The notes beneath the pieces were generated by a model. The model was not told where the DNA came from. It ran no database searches and was given only the letters and a program-made list of their open reading frames with translations. Position numbers and translations under genes: made by a program. 64,000 bases of DNA from Stercorarius parasiticus (lineage: Eukaryota > Chordata > Aves > Charadriiformes > Stercorariidae). Of this stretch, positions 44,929 through 57,002 are shown piece after piece. Position 1 is the stretch's first letter; the number at the start of each line of letters is the position of its first letter. The DNA lies in contig VWZL01000192.1 in assembly GCA_013396915.1 (NCBI GenBank), forward strand, positions 310,001-374,000. Reading direction: 5' to 3'.

Positions 44929-47900
44929 CCAAATGAAACTGCACTATGGCAAAATACATGATTATGTTGGAAATCACTTAACCTCTGCCCTGCTATGCCC
45001 AGATGAGACTAACTTCGGTTGCCTGTGGTCATGCTAAAGAGAAGGTCACCTGTTCTGGCTGAGAGCAGAAACTAAACAGTCCTAACCCATGTGTTTTGTT
45101 ATTTGATGACTCAGGCCCTAAATGGTGAATAACAGAAGTTGAACGTGATTCAACCCAAACAAAAGTTGAACTCTTTCCCAATGCTGCATTATTGTCAGAC
45201 ATTCCTGAATAAGTGGTACAACCTTATGCAAAATCCAAACAAACCTAGCATGTGAAAATGGCATTTAAGCCTGAATAAAGTGTTAAAATAAACGTATTAG
45301 GCAGCAAGGATATGTTTTGTAAACACATCAGGATTTGTGAACAGATTGTCATATTACGTTAAAACCATTTAAAACCCCATTTGTGACTACAGCCATTTCA
45401 GAACATCTTTTTCTAAGTGGCTAAAGAGACATATGTGTTTAGTCTATCGGAGAAGAGAGCAGGCGCATGCAGGGAGTGCTAGTCCACGTTACTGAGTCTG
45501 TGTTTCACCCTGTGTAACCCATGTCACCACATCAGCGTTGCCGGCATGCAAAAAGCACCCTTGAGCTGACTTTGGCAGGTCTTCGCTGACAGAGTCACCT
45601 TGCTGAGCACAACTGACCTCTTCTGCTTATAATTTTTAACAGACTTCAAAATTGATGTTCATGGTAAAATAGCACCTTGACTACCAAAAATGATGACCGG
45701 AAGTCTGGCTCAGCTAAGCCGCTAGGTATCCATACCTTCAGCCCACTTCTGCTCAGCAAAGCATGAACGCACATACCCAACACTTTATCTCATGTGTTGA
45801 ATTTAGAACACTTTGTTGAATTAGGATCAAAGACCAGAGACCCTCCCAAATTTGCAGTTTTCTTCCTTGTACATACTTCTCTTAGGACTTTTTTCCCACT
45901 CTTTCAATTAATTCCAAGTCTTTCAAAGTCAATCCTTCAGGCTACCTCTGCAAAAACTGATGAGAAAGGGGCATCTCCGAGGACCTTAAAGATCTTTGAA
46001 GGGATGGTGCTCCCTTCATTGGCTACCTTGTGGGACAAAACATGAAACAGGACTGTGACTTTTTGATGTTTGAAATTGGAGGAAATTAATTACGCCTGCA
46101 CATTTAATTGTTTAAAAATAAATTATTAAAAAAATATCCTAGTACTGAGCAAGGTTGTCAAATGGCACATATTGGAGTAGTATGACTGACTTCTGTGAAG
46201 CTTCTTTTTCATGGTGCCTGCCCCATTGGCAATAGCTGAGGATCTGGCCCAGGATTTTCTTACTGAAAATGAACAAAAGCGTTAATATTAAAATTTTCAA
46301 TCATACAGAGCTTGCTTATTCCAAGTTAACTCTTGTTGCAAGACGGTGTTGGGAATTTCATGCCCTCAAATTCAGGAGGTTGGCTTAAAAAAAATTAAAT
46401 TGCAAAATAAATGAATGACAGGATCATGCTTATGTCTGAAGCATTTTGTATACATTTAGATTAACACCCCCCCACTCTCCCCCCCGCATAATACAGAAAA
46501 AAAGAATAGAAAAGGTAAGAAGAAGCTGCAATGGCCTTATAATAAATTCATTCCAGGAGCTGGGAATTTGTATAAAACAAGGATCACCCCAGCTCTCAAG
46601 CTGAATTTGCAAAGGCCGGTGTGTATCACCACTCAGAGCTTACAACACTGGTCACTCAGAAGTGGGCCCAGAAGCAGCTCTGGCAAATCACAGTGTGCCA
46701 CTAGTTGGGAACTGTCAAAGGCTTTGTTATCAGCGTCGCCGTGAGATCCACGCTAATTATTTTACTCCCTTCCCAGCCTGGTGTTTCCAAGTTTGCTCAC
46801 TAGCCCCAGCCATTGACTTTTCACAATAGAATTTCAGTCTAGCTGAAGTTAATTAATTTAAATTTGGCTCTGGCTCCTGTTCATCTCTCGTTAAGCCATC
46901 CCTTTCCTCTGCCTCAGCAAAACCCTATTACCTCATCTGTTGGACTGATCCTCATGGGACAGTGTCCAGCCTGGACACAGGTGTTAACCCTTCCCCAACC
47001 CCTTGGTTACCTCTGGGATGATTTGCAAAGAGGGACTATTTGGAACTTAGGTTTCAATGAATTTTCCTCAGATACAGCAATACCGGAAAAATATACAGAA
47101 AGCTTGTTTACTTGATCACAGCGCCTGCAGGAGGCATAGAAATTTTTAGGCAGTCATGATGATTTATAATTGCAGGGAAGCTGCCTCCAAAGAGCTTATT
47201 TTATGTTTAGAGTAAGGCGTCTTTATCCTACTGTAGCGCTTCTGAGGGACACCAAAGTGGAGAGACATCCTTGCATCCATGGAGGTCTTTTCCAGGGTGA
47301 GTGGGCTGCTGAATTAAGGAGTCAGGCCCCAAGTGTCTGCTAAGCCGTAGGCAGAAAGTAAAAGCTGTTCAGCCAGTAATTCCCCCTCCAGCTCTTTCTA
47401 CACCTCCTGTTTCCGAAACTGCCTCTGCTTTAAATTCCCGCAGCGTGCTTTCAGAGATGTCTCTGAAACTCAGAAGCTCCTGTTTGGAATATTAACTGTA
47501 AATAACCTTCCAAGATAAGCTTTGTATGGCGAAGTGGAAAATTTTCCTTTGACTCTTCCTTGACGATGCAGCACAATGTGCCCTTACTGTAATGTTCTCC
47601 CGTTCGTGTATGCTGCAGATATGTCTAATGAAATGTCTTTCAACTCCATAGACACTTGCTCGACGCGTCCCTGTTAAACCGCCCTGCCTAGCCACAGCAG
47701 ACACATCCGCTGGCACAATAGGACAATCCAAATGAGGTGATGTTGTGTTTCTCAGCTGCCACCATCCGGGGGGGGACATACAATGAGATACAGGCAAGAA
47801 CTCAATTAAAATTGCCATTTTAATTCAGATGATTTAAGAAATTTCCTTCTGCTCCTAAAGATGGATAAAGAGGTTTCCTATCTTTACATTTCAATCCACT

Positions 47901-50900
47901 GACTGATAAATTCAAGGCACTTCTTGTCTGCAGATACAGCTAACTGCAGAAGCTGCCATGCCATCAGAAATGACTTGAGAGAGACAGCCAGGGATTCAAG
48001 CTGCTTCTTAGCACCACTAAATAGGTTGATGCCTATAATTCCTAAAACCATAACAGCTCACTAGTAATTTCTGTCATTTCAACAATATAGTTTTAGAAGA
48101 GATTTAAAAATGTATCACCACTATTTCATCAAATGCCACATTTCACCTTCTGTAGCCACTATTTTGTATCCTTCTTTGCTATTAAATTGACTTCAGTTCT
48201 TCAAATGACACATCTGTTTAAGCCTTATCTGTTCAAAGAAAGCTAATAAGCATAGCTAGGTTTAAAAGGATTAACTTGGATGGGAATTCTAAAAGTTTTC
48301 AAACATTCTTGATAGTATTTGCTATTAAAAAGGGGAAAAATGAAAAAAAAAACACATTTACCTTCTTAAAAACTCTCTCAAACTTACAACGATGTGAGAT
48401 TAATTCCTTAGCAGGTCAAATGGATGAGGATGACATTTCGGTGCTTAAGGAAGCTCCTGATAGCTATCTAATGCCTCCCTGAGTACTTTTAAGATCAGTA
48501 CTGGAAAATAAGAAAAGTTACATTTTCTTATTTTGAGCAGTAAAATTCAGAATAATACCTATATATATGTGAATGCTCTGCTCAGTTATATACAGATACA
48601 TCATATATCTGAGTTGCTGCAAAAAACACAAAAGTACTATGAGGCAAAATGTAGATGTTCAACTCCCTTGATTTAAAATAAAAAAACAAAACCAAACAAA
48701 ACAACACAAAACCCAACAAAAAGAAAGTTGTTTTCCTGTTTTCATCCTATAAGCCTATGTTCTTATGCTCCATAGTATACCTCTTGATGTATCTCCAGCA
48801 TATTTTCCATGAGCGTATATATGAAATTTAAACACTAGGAAGTAATCTGAAATACATTCAGAATTATTTTAGATGCAGAAAATGATAGAGAAATTCTCAT
48901 CAACGGCAGATAAGCAGCATGAACCACATGTTGGGCCCTGGGTGGGGTTCTCAGCACTCTCTTTCCAGTGAATCCAATGGTGGTGATGTGAGATTTGGGA
49001 GTTGATTTACACTGGAAGAGATCCCCATGTGCATTCATGCATGTACAAACGATGGATGAACTGTGTAGAACTGTGTATTAAATTCACACTCATTTCAGAG
49101 GACAAAGTTGCAAAACTTGCATTCAAGATGGGATCCTTCAGATCAGTGAAGAGACAGCAGGAAGTTGTCCCACATCCTGCAACAGAGAACCTCAACATAT
49201 TGAACTAAATAAGAAATAGATGACGTGAGAAACAGTAAACGTTGTTAAATTTACTTGCTGTCTGCCACCAGCCACAGATGAGCACAAGAATAAAAACCTA
49301 ATTTATTTTCTTAAATGAGAATTGAAAGCAAAAAGCTATTGCGGCCATTTCTCCAGAAGAGACCGATTCTGACGGGTGACTCTGACTCTCTCCGTATATG
49401 GATTTTAGATGCAATTACAACTAAAAGAGAGAGAAGCCAAGCAAGGCAGACACACGCGCTAATACTGTATCTGTCAGTCACAAAGATGAGCTGCTCAACT
49501 CTAGCTTCAACCAAATTAACACATCAGTGACTTATGCATAACTTTAGGACTTTAATTCATAGCCTGACAAACCATAAACAAGAAACCAAGATAACAGTTT
49601 TCATATTTTTTTTTCAATAAATGCTTCAAAGGCAGCTGGAGTCAGTGAATAGCCCAAGTGATGCAGTAGATGTGTTTGCAGTGGCAGAATATCCCAAATC
49701 CTCTGATACTCTGGGTTTTCCTACCACACAGAGGTAGACCAGGAGGTAAAGTACAGAAAGGCATAAAGACAAAATACATCTTTTGATTTGGGTTTAGATT
49801 CATCCCAGAGACAACCTAGAAATCACTTCATTTGTGTTGCTGTGGTAAAACTGTATAGAAAGTGAATCCAGAAGAGAAAGTTTTATCAGTTTTGGAGCTG
49901 AACCAAAAGCCAGAGCTCATAGGCTGGCTCAGCCCCAAAGATTCACATCAGTATCTACTTTCATCAAAAAGTCAGAGTGGGAGGCTGAGATCCTGCTCTG
50001 GGTCCTTATTCATGTGTAGGCATCAGGGAGAGATATGAATCCACTGAACATCTAATCAAGAATCTTTGGAAATCTTGTTTGCTTTCCCTTCTTATTTCTG
50101 CCTTTTTTAACCCTCCGAGAGATCCGGACCTTGACACTATAATCTGACTATTAACTTCAGTGGATTTATCATGATTTGTGCTAGGTTAAAAGAGCTGGAC
50201 TCTAATTTAACCCAAGCTAAACATAATTTCCAAATAAAGATCGTTTAAACAGACGTTGGTTTTGGATTAGCAGCCTTTTGAAGTAAACTGTGAAGCTCCA
50301 TGTGAACAGTACAAAAATGAGCCTTCCCATAAAAGTCTAGATCCAGTTCTATGTTGAAATTCTAATCCATTTCCCTTCAAAATTCGTTATTGTTCAGCTC
50401 CAAAGATGTTACATCACTTTAATTACTAGTGGAAAATGATCATTTCACCCAGTTAATCTAGTTTGTCTTTGAAAGTATAATAAAGTACTATCTAATAATA
50501 AACTATGAGCTTATCATCTGACCAAGCTTCTAGCTAAAGTACTGTTTACTGATCTAATGATCTGGCTTTGCTTTAAACAATAACATCTAAATATAAACAC
50601 TGATTCTTCCACTTGATCTCCTACACATTTGATTTTATGTAGGTCATTAATGATGTCAGTAAGGATGGGCTTTAATGTATTTACATAAAATAAAGTTGGA
50701 GAAGCACGTGGGAGAATAAGAATTTAGCCCAGCAGTTGAAGCATGTTGGGTAATAATTTCAGTCAGTGCAATGCATCATAGCTGCTTGTCCATGAGGCAT
50801 GTCCCTTATTCGGATAGGGTCGCTTCCAGCAGATATCATAGGGCTGGGCTGGAAAATACAGAGCAGAAGACCCATCAGTACCCAGCTGGCCATTCCTAAT

Positions 50901-52368
50901 GCAGTGAATAGGTTTACTCATTGAAGACAGTAGCTACATCAAAGCATTATGTGAACAGGTGTATAGAAAGGATGTGAAACAAAGTCCAAAATGGCTCTCT
51001 TTTTTCCTTGTGATGAATCCCAGAGATTGAATCCTGAGTATGTTGAAATTTCTGGTAAAAGTCCAGTATCTTCACTAAACAAAGGTACCCATGAAATTTG
51101 TGCTGACAGTTCAGCATGTCAGTAATCGACAAATTGCAATTACTTCTCTTCTGAGTACCTCCTTCCGTGTAATAGAAGCTGAACTGTTATGAGGAAAATT
51201 ATTTGGCGAAAAAACACCAACTCACCTGAGAAACTGTGTGAAAGTCCAGGAAGTCCTAGTGGTGATGCTGCCTGGCCAGCCTCTGTCTCTTATAACAAGA
51301 GATGTGTTAATATCAGGATGGATTCCCTGAGCCCCCACGGTTAGAAAAAACATCCTGCCCTCCCACCTTTATTTCCTGCTTCCAAACCTCCTTCATGAAA
51401 GGAGCTTTGATTTCAAAGACATGCAACCATGTATGAGCCTCATGCAGAGCCCCATGTGAAGGAGGTACCAGGGACAAAATCTGGTTGCAGATACTTGAGG
51501 AAAAGTGGTTTGGTTCCATAGGTCAAATCTCTGAATTAAAAACAGGATTTCTGGCAACAATAATCAAGACACTGTGAAACTTGTGCATTTGGGGGAACTT
51601 GTCACTCTTTTGCAGCAGACAAGCAAAGTGCAAGACTCTGGCAACACCCTCAGAGCTGCCTATGGTGGGGCAGAATTTGGCAGAATTCTTTGTGTGCAAA
51701 GCAGAGGTATACTGTATTCCCAGCAAATCTGTGTCTCTATAAGACTGTCACTGAAAACACCTTTGAGAGAACATTTTGTGTGTCTTTGGAACAACGTATT
51801 AAAAAAAAAGAGCAAACCACAATTCTTCGTGGCTTAAGGGTCACCCAGGATCTGTTCCCACAGTTCTATTTAGCTAATGAAGTCATACAAACCCTGCACA
51901 AAGTGGCACTGGTGACCCCTGTGTCTCTGGATGCCAAACTTTAAAGGTAACACGATAACGGTTTTGGACATAGAAACAAAGAAAGTCTATGTGCAACCAC
52001 ATAAGCAGGGGAATGACAAACAAAGATGCTACAGAATGGAAATAGATAATTTCAGGCAAGGAGAATGTAAAGTAATCGCTCCTGCCAGTTCCACTGCTCA
52101 TTGACATGCGGGCTTGCCTTTCTGTTCTCCTTCTCTGCTTTTCCACCTTTTATACCCAATAAAGAGATTTGTTTTGTAACATGGAGCAAAACCACATAAA
52201 CAAAGTTACTAATTCCCCCCATTTTTTACATATAATCAAACATACAAGTATCCTACTCAGGGCTGTGAGACATACTGTCCTCCAGCATTTGAAGCCTCGA
52301 CATAAGATACTACGACAACGTCTCATTAAACGTTTATTTTCTCTCCCTATTTGTGTGACAAATGCATG
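44929..52368. other. Unique noncoding DNA with a CNE-like block
   Basis: No gene is recognised. 47130-47820 is a repeat-free block with relatively many CpGs and balanced composition, ending at a G8 run (47768-47775). 48676-48726 is an AC/A-rich tract. The rest is AT-rich sequence with short open frames that have no recognisable domain. Confidence 0.5.
48676..48726 (+). repeat. (ACAAA)n-like low-complexity tract
   Basis: About 50 bases of A with interspersed C. It is a decayed pentanucleotide-type repeat. Confidence 0.8.
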
Positions 52369-52472
52369 TCTTTCTTTTTCTTTCCTTTTCTCTTTCCTTT
52401 TTTTTTCTCATCCTTCTTTCCATTCTTTTTTCCCTTTCTTTCTTGCTTACTCTCTTGCTTCCTCTTTTTTTT
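52369..52472 (+). repeat. Polypyrimidine tract, about 100 bases
   Basis: CT-rich sequence (TTTC, TTTTCC, CTTTC words) with few purines. The complementary strand is a polypurine tract. The Leu/Phe/Ser-rich open frames that cross it are artefacts of the composition. Confidence 0.85.
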
Positions 52473-55400
52473 GTGTGGACTTTGAAAATAATAATGAAAA
52501 CAAATTTTAATAATTCTTACGTATTAATAGACAATTTTTTTTAACCTGAAAATGTGTAAAATCTTCAACTGCAAAAATGACTGTGAAATAAATTTTGAAT
52601 GCAAAGGAGAAGGTCAATTCCCTTGAAGTCAGAATAATTACTGAAAAATTAGGCTTCTCAGGTACTAGAAAGATACAAACTGCAACACCAGCTTCATGAG
52701 TTTGCAGTTGTAACAGTATAATTAAAAAGTGAAAATACACCAAACCCCCAAATATGATAATTCTATTGGTTTTACTTTTTGGTTTAACATAAATATTTTT
52801 GCAAAACAATATAAGGTAAAGAGAATAAAAATGATTATCTCTATTTCTTGGAAATCACAGCAGCTGATGCTTTCAAGTCACAAGTCTACATTAAAATCTA
52901 CTTTTTCCGTGAAAGCTGTGTCTTTTACTTTTTAGTGCCCTTATTTTTAGAGCTCTCATTCCTAGTAAGGAACTGTTGTGATTCCCATTCTACTGCTGGA
53001 GGCCTGAGACATGGAAACACCCATACACCACCTCTCTGGCGCTGAAGCACCCAGGCGAGCCTTGTGCTCCGGCCCCGAGGCCAAGTGGTGCAGCCTGACT
53101 CATGTCCACATGCCTAACTCTCCCTCCCAGAAAAAAACCCAAACAAACGGGTGGCTGCATCCAAATAGCCTATTGAGAACAATGCTTGGCTTGTGCTATC
53201 CCCCAAATTATCTCTGAGCATTATCTGGAAGAGTTTTAGCCACGAAGCGCGGTGATGGCTGGACCCTGTAGACCATAGGCAGCCCCATTCCACCCCGTCC
53301 TGCTGCAGGTGGTTCGATGGCACAGGCACGCCACAAGGTCTCCCAGATGGAGCAGGATTTGGAGGTTTAGACCCAAACTGTTATTCCAAACTCTGAATAA
53401 TCTTTCAGTCCCTTTTCCTACATAATTTTCATGCAAACAGGAACCAACGTTTGCAGAGCTGCTATGCTTTTGTGCTGAGCATCGGTAAAGGCAAAGCACT
53501 GCTTGGCTGCACACGAGCTGATTTTAATTCAGAAGTTAGCATGGATCATGGCATTGCATACAAACCTTACCGAGAGGCCCATGTTGAGAAAGAATAGTGC
53601 AAGCTCAACAGCAGTATAGCTTTTCCAGACCAGAGCTGGCTTCCACCTGGCCAGCTCTCAGCAGAAGGAGAACAGATCACATCTGTCTATATTAATCTTT
53701 GAAGACTGGACTCTCTGTTGCAATTTTGAGGTCTGTTCCCAGCATAACTCGGCTTTCTATTGTTCCCTACTTTGGAATTATAGTAGAAAACAGATCTTTT
53801 AGCAATTTTGGTAAACTGCCTAACTTTTGCATATATCTATTAATATATAAATGTTAAAATAAATCTGCATTGCTTTAAATAAGGAGTTATTTTCACGAGA
53901 CACATGAGCAATGTTTCACTCAAAATCTACAATCTGAAAGGATGCATTTTGTCTTAATAAGATATGTGGTGGGTTTCCTGTATGTGACATTGAAAATAGT
54001 GAATGTTTCCCAGTAGACCATTTAACTACCATAAATCCGGACTTGTTCCTTATAAAGAAATGTTGTCAGCAACAAATTGTTTAACAGTTGTTTTAAGGTC
54101 ATGCTTTCTAAACCCACTTACTTCCCACAGTATTTACAGCACCACTATTTAATATAGTTAAAATGTGATTGATTGTACATGTGTGTGTGGGCGTGTATGT
54201 GATTATTTTCATTAAACAAAATAGTTCTATTGCCATCTTATCAGAAATTGCAGAAAGAACTGAATGAAAATGAACTGAATTAATAACAAATTGAAGGAGG
54301 ATTGTGTAACACCAGGATTGCTACTAAAGGCGAGGTGAACTTGAACTGGAATGGTTCTCATAACTACTTTTTGGGTTACGTTTGGGCTCAGTCCCCTCTC
54401 TTTTTGGTGGGATAGTAGATTAAGGGGTGCCTACCCCTCTAGGGACAGGGAGGTAAATGGAGATAATTCCCCTCCCTGAAGAAAAACAGCTAATTTTGAC
54501 TGAAACCTCCTAGGAAGTGCTTGTGACCAAGTTCTACAACAGCACCCAAACCATTGCCCCGGGTTTTGGTTGAAACAAAACCCGACAATTCTTGTCACCA
54601 CGGCAAAATAAATCTAGGTGCCAAACACTTCTGGCCTTGGGTACCCCTCTCTCAAACTCTTCATTCTGCTGTTTCCCACCTTTACACACACACGAGGCCA
54701 AAATTTTCCCAGTCCTTACCCTGCCAAGCATCTTATCAATCCGAAGGAGTTATTTGCTTTCCTGAGTTTAAACTAAACTTTTTCAAAGGATTTTATGACT
54801 GTGCACTGGGCACAAATACCAAATATTTACATGCATAATAAAGAGGAACAAATTTACCATACAAACGCAGCTACCTGACTCCAGAATACCAACATTTTTA
54901 CCACTGCTGTAAAGTCTTAAGTACTGAACAACTTAAATATCCATTTCACAGGGTAAAGAGAATTAGTTTCTCTCTCTGGTTAAATCTAGGGCTAAAATAA
55001 CGTGAATTGGATCACACCCAGATTTAAACTAGTCATGCATTAGGATTATTTGAGACAATTGCTCGACACCTTTGGGCAGCATATACTTTGGACAAGTCCT
55101 TTATTCTCTGTACTTGAGTTTGAAATTATTGTCCTGTGAATCTTGAGTGCATGCGGAGCATCTCTGCCTGTCTCTGTGCACTGGACTGGGGAACCTGCTG
55201 CCTTCAGCTGGTAACTTCTTACTCTGCGATAGAGCTCACGAGCTGTTCCCAGGCACATAGGGAGTACTCAGATGAGACAAGCAACAAGTCCAGACCTCTT
55301 CTATCCCATGAAATTAACTTGGTTTTATTGTTGCCTCATTCCCCATGCTCCCAGGCCAGCCCCCGCTTGTCCACTTAATATCCAGTGTTGTATCCTGTCT

Positions 55401-56871
55401 GGCACACAGATGGTAAGCTTGCCAACTCGGGGACTGTCTCTTCTCACTTGTTTATGGCATCCCCTGTCTAGTGGGGCTCTGATTTTCCACTGGATTTCCT
55501 ATCCTTCTCTCTATTAAAAGAAGAAATAATAAAGTATATCAAGATTTTACAGGTTTAACCTCTTAGTCCTTAGTGGGCGGGAAAACCACACAACCCTTCA
55601 CAGCCTGGCTTTATTATTGTTTCTAGTACTGTTGCAACTACAGGCCACTGGCTAGAACTGAATCGACTGCCATCTACCACAACGCAAATTAATTCTAGCC
55701 AACAGGTTTTGAGCCAAATGGCAAGTTAAAATAACACCATATTTGCTTGCGTAACAGCCTCGCACATGCAATGGTCTTGCTGTATAACCGCACCTTTTGA
55801 CTGGTCATGAGCAACACTTTAAATAATGGTCACGCTATTGGTTTTTAAGGGAGAAATATGGGTAAACATAAGCAGCCATTATGCAAGCAAATATGATAAT
55901 CGTATATATCACATGTTAACAGAAAACAAATATGTGACTGGCTGGCACCTCCCTTGATTAAGGGAGTAAGGGAGTAAGAAGCAGACTGGGCTTTTTATTA
56001 CTAGCTGTCAGGGGATAGAGCTCCCATTGTGATAGGCACTATATATATGCAAAATGAGATGCTATTCCCTCCTCGCCCAAGAGCTGGCAATCTTTGGGCA
56101 TAGACACATTGCCTGGTCACACAGTCTATCTGTGCCAAAGCTTTCAACTCATTAGACCACACACCCTCTCTCATATAAAATCTGTAATAATGTCTATATT
56201 ATTAAAAATGGACTTTTGCCATAAAACAAACCCAGCACATTAAGCAAGCCTATGTGAGAAGAGCGGCTTGCTGCATGACCTCAAAAGCTTGCGATGCCAG
56301 CTGCAGCTATAAGCTATCTTTTTCTGCTCAACAGCTCAGTAATAATTCAGACAACCCTTGTTCTCGCTAAATTATTTTTGTGAGCTGAACTGGGAGAGCA
56401 CTTGTGAGAGGAGAGCATTTTGTTAGAGTTTTCAATGCTGCTCTGAATGTGACTGGCAGCATGTTCTGGCAGTCCTCCATTTGGACGGCACAATGGTGTC
56501 ACTTCTAATAATAAAGAACGTACAGACGTTTCATGAGCTTTAAAGCATCGCTTTGCTGCAGACTTCAGGGCCCTCTTATTTCCTGGAAGTGTTAATAAGT
56601 ACGACGGAAAAAAAAATAAGTTTTATTAAAGGGAACTTCTAATGCTGGATAATCTGGCACGACAATGTGTTTTTTTTAAAGACGATGGTAATGTAGTTTG
56701 CCTAGAAATACCTTGGTTTTTTATTAGACTTTGGACTGCTTTCTTTCCACATTTGAACTGTTTGGTGGCTATATCAAAAAGTCACGTAACTTTTTGAGGG
56801 AGTTGTTCTCCCTTTCTCCTCCTGCTTTTTGACTGATTGTTTAATTATTTGACTAATTTGTTTAATCTTAA
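52473..56871. other. Unique noncoding DNA with CNE-like block
   Basis: No gene is recognised. 53000-53110 is briefly GC-rich with several CpGs. 54175-54205 is a GT-rich patch. 55949-55977 has a 7-base hairpin followed by a doubled GGGAGTAA. 55720-56690 is the second-best CNE-like block in the window. Confidence 0.5.
55949..55977 (+). repeat. Hairpin followed by doubled 8-mer
   Basis: CTCCCTT and AAGGGAG pair across GATT (55949-55966). The right arm begins a direct duplication of GGGAGTAA (55962-55969 and 55970-55977). Confidence 0.6.
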
Positions 56872-57002
56872 TCCGTGGAGATATTCAAAAGCCATCTGGA
56901 CATGGTCCTGAGCAGCCTGCTCTGGGCAGGCCTGCTTGAGCAGGAGGGTTGGACAAGATGATCTCCAGAGGCCAACCTCAGCCAATCTGTGTTTCTGTGA
57001 AT
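56872..57002 (+). mobile_element. CR1 LINE 3'-end fragment, plus strand
   Basis: About 131 bases match the CR1 3' end in sense orientation: CCGTGGAGATATTCAAAAGC, CATCTGGACATGGTCCTG, CAGCCTGCTCTGGGCAGGCC, GTTGGACAAGATGATCTCCA, then a degenerate tail ATCTGTGTTTCTGTGA. It is 5'-truncated. The subfamily matches the larger copy at 10082-10665 in its terminal words better than the copy at 30753. Confidence 0.93.

Noticed and set aside
52169..52544. Leu/Phe/Ser-rich frames over the CT tract
   Set aside because: Low-complexity translation of a polypyrimidine tract.
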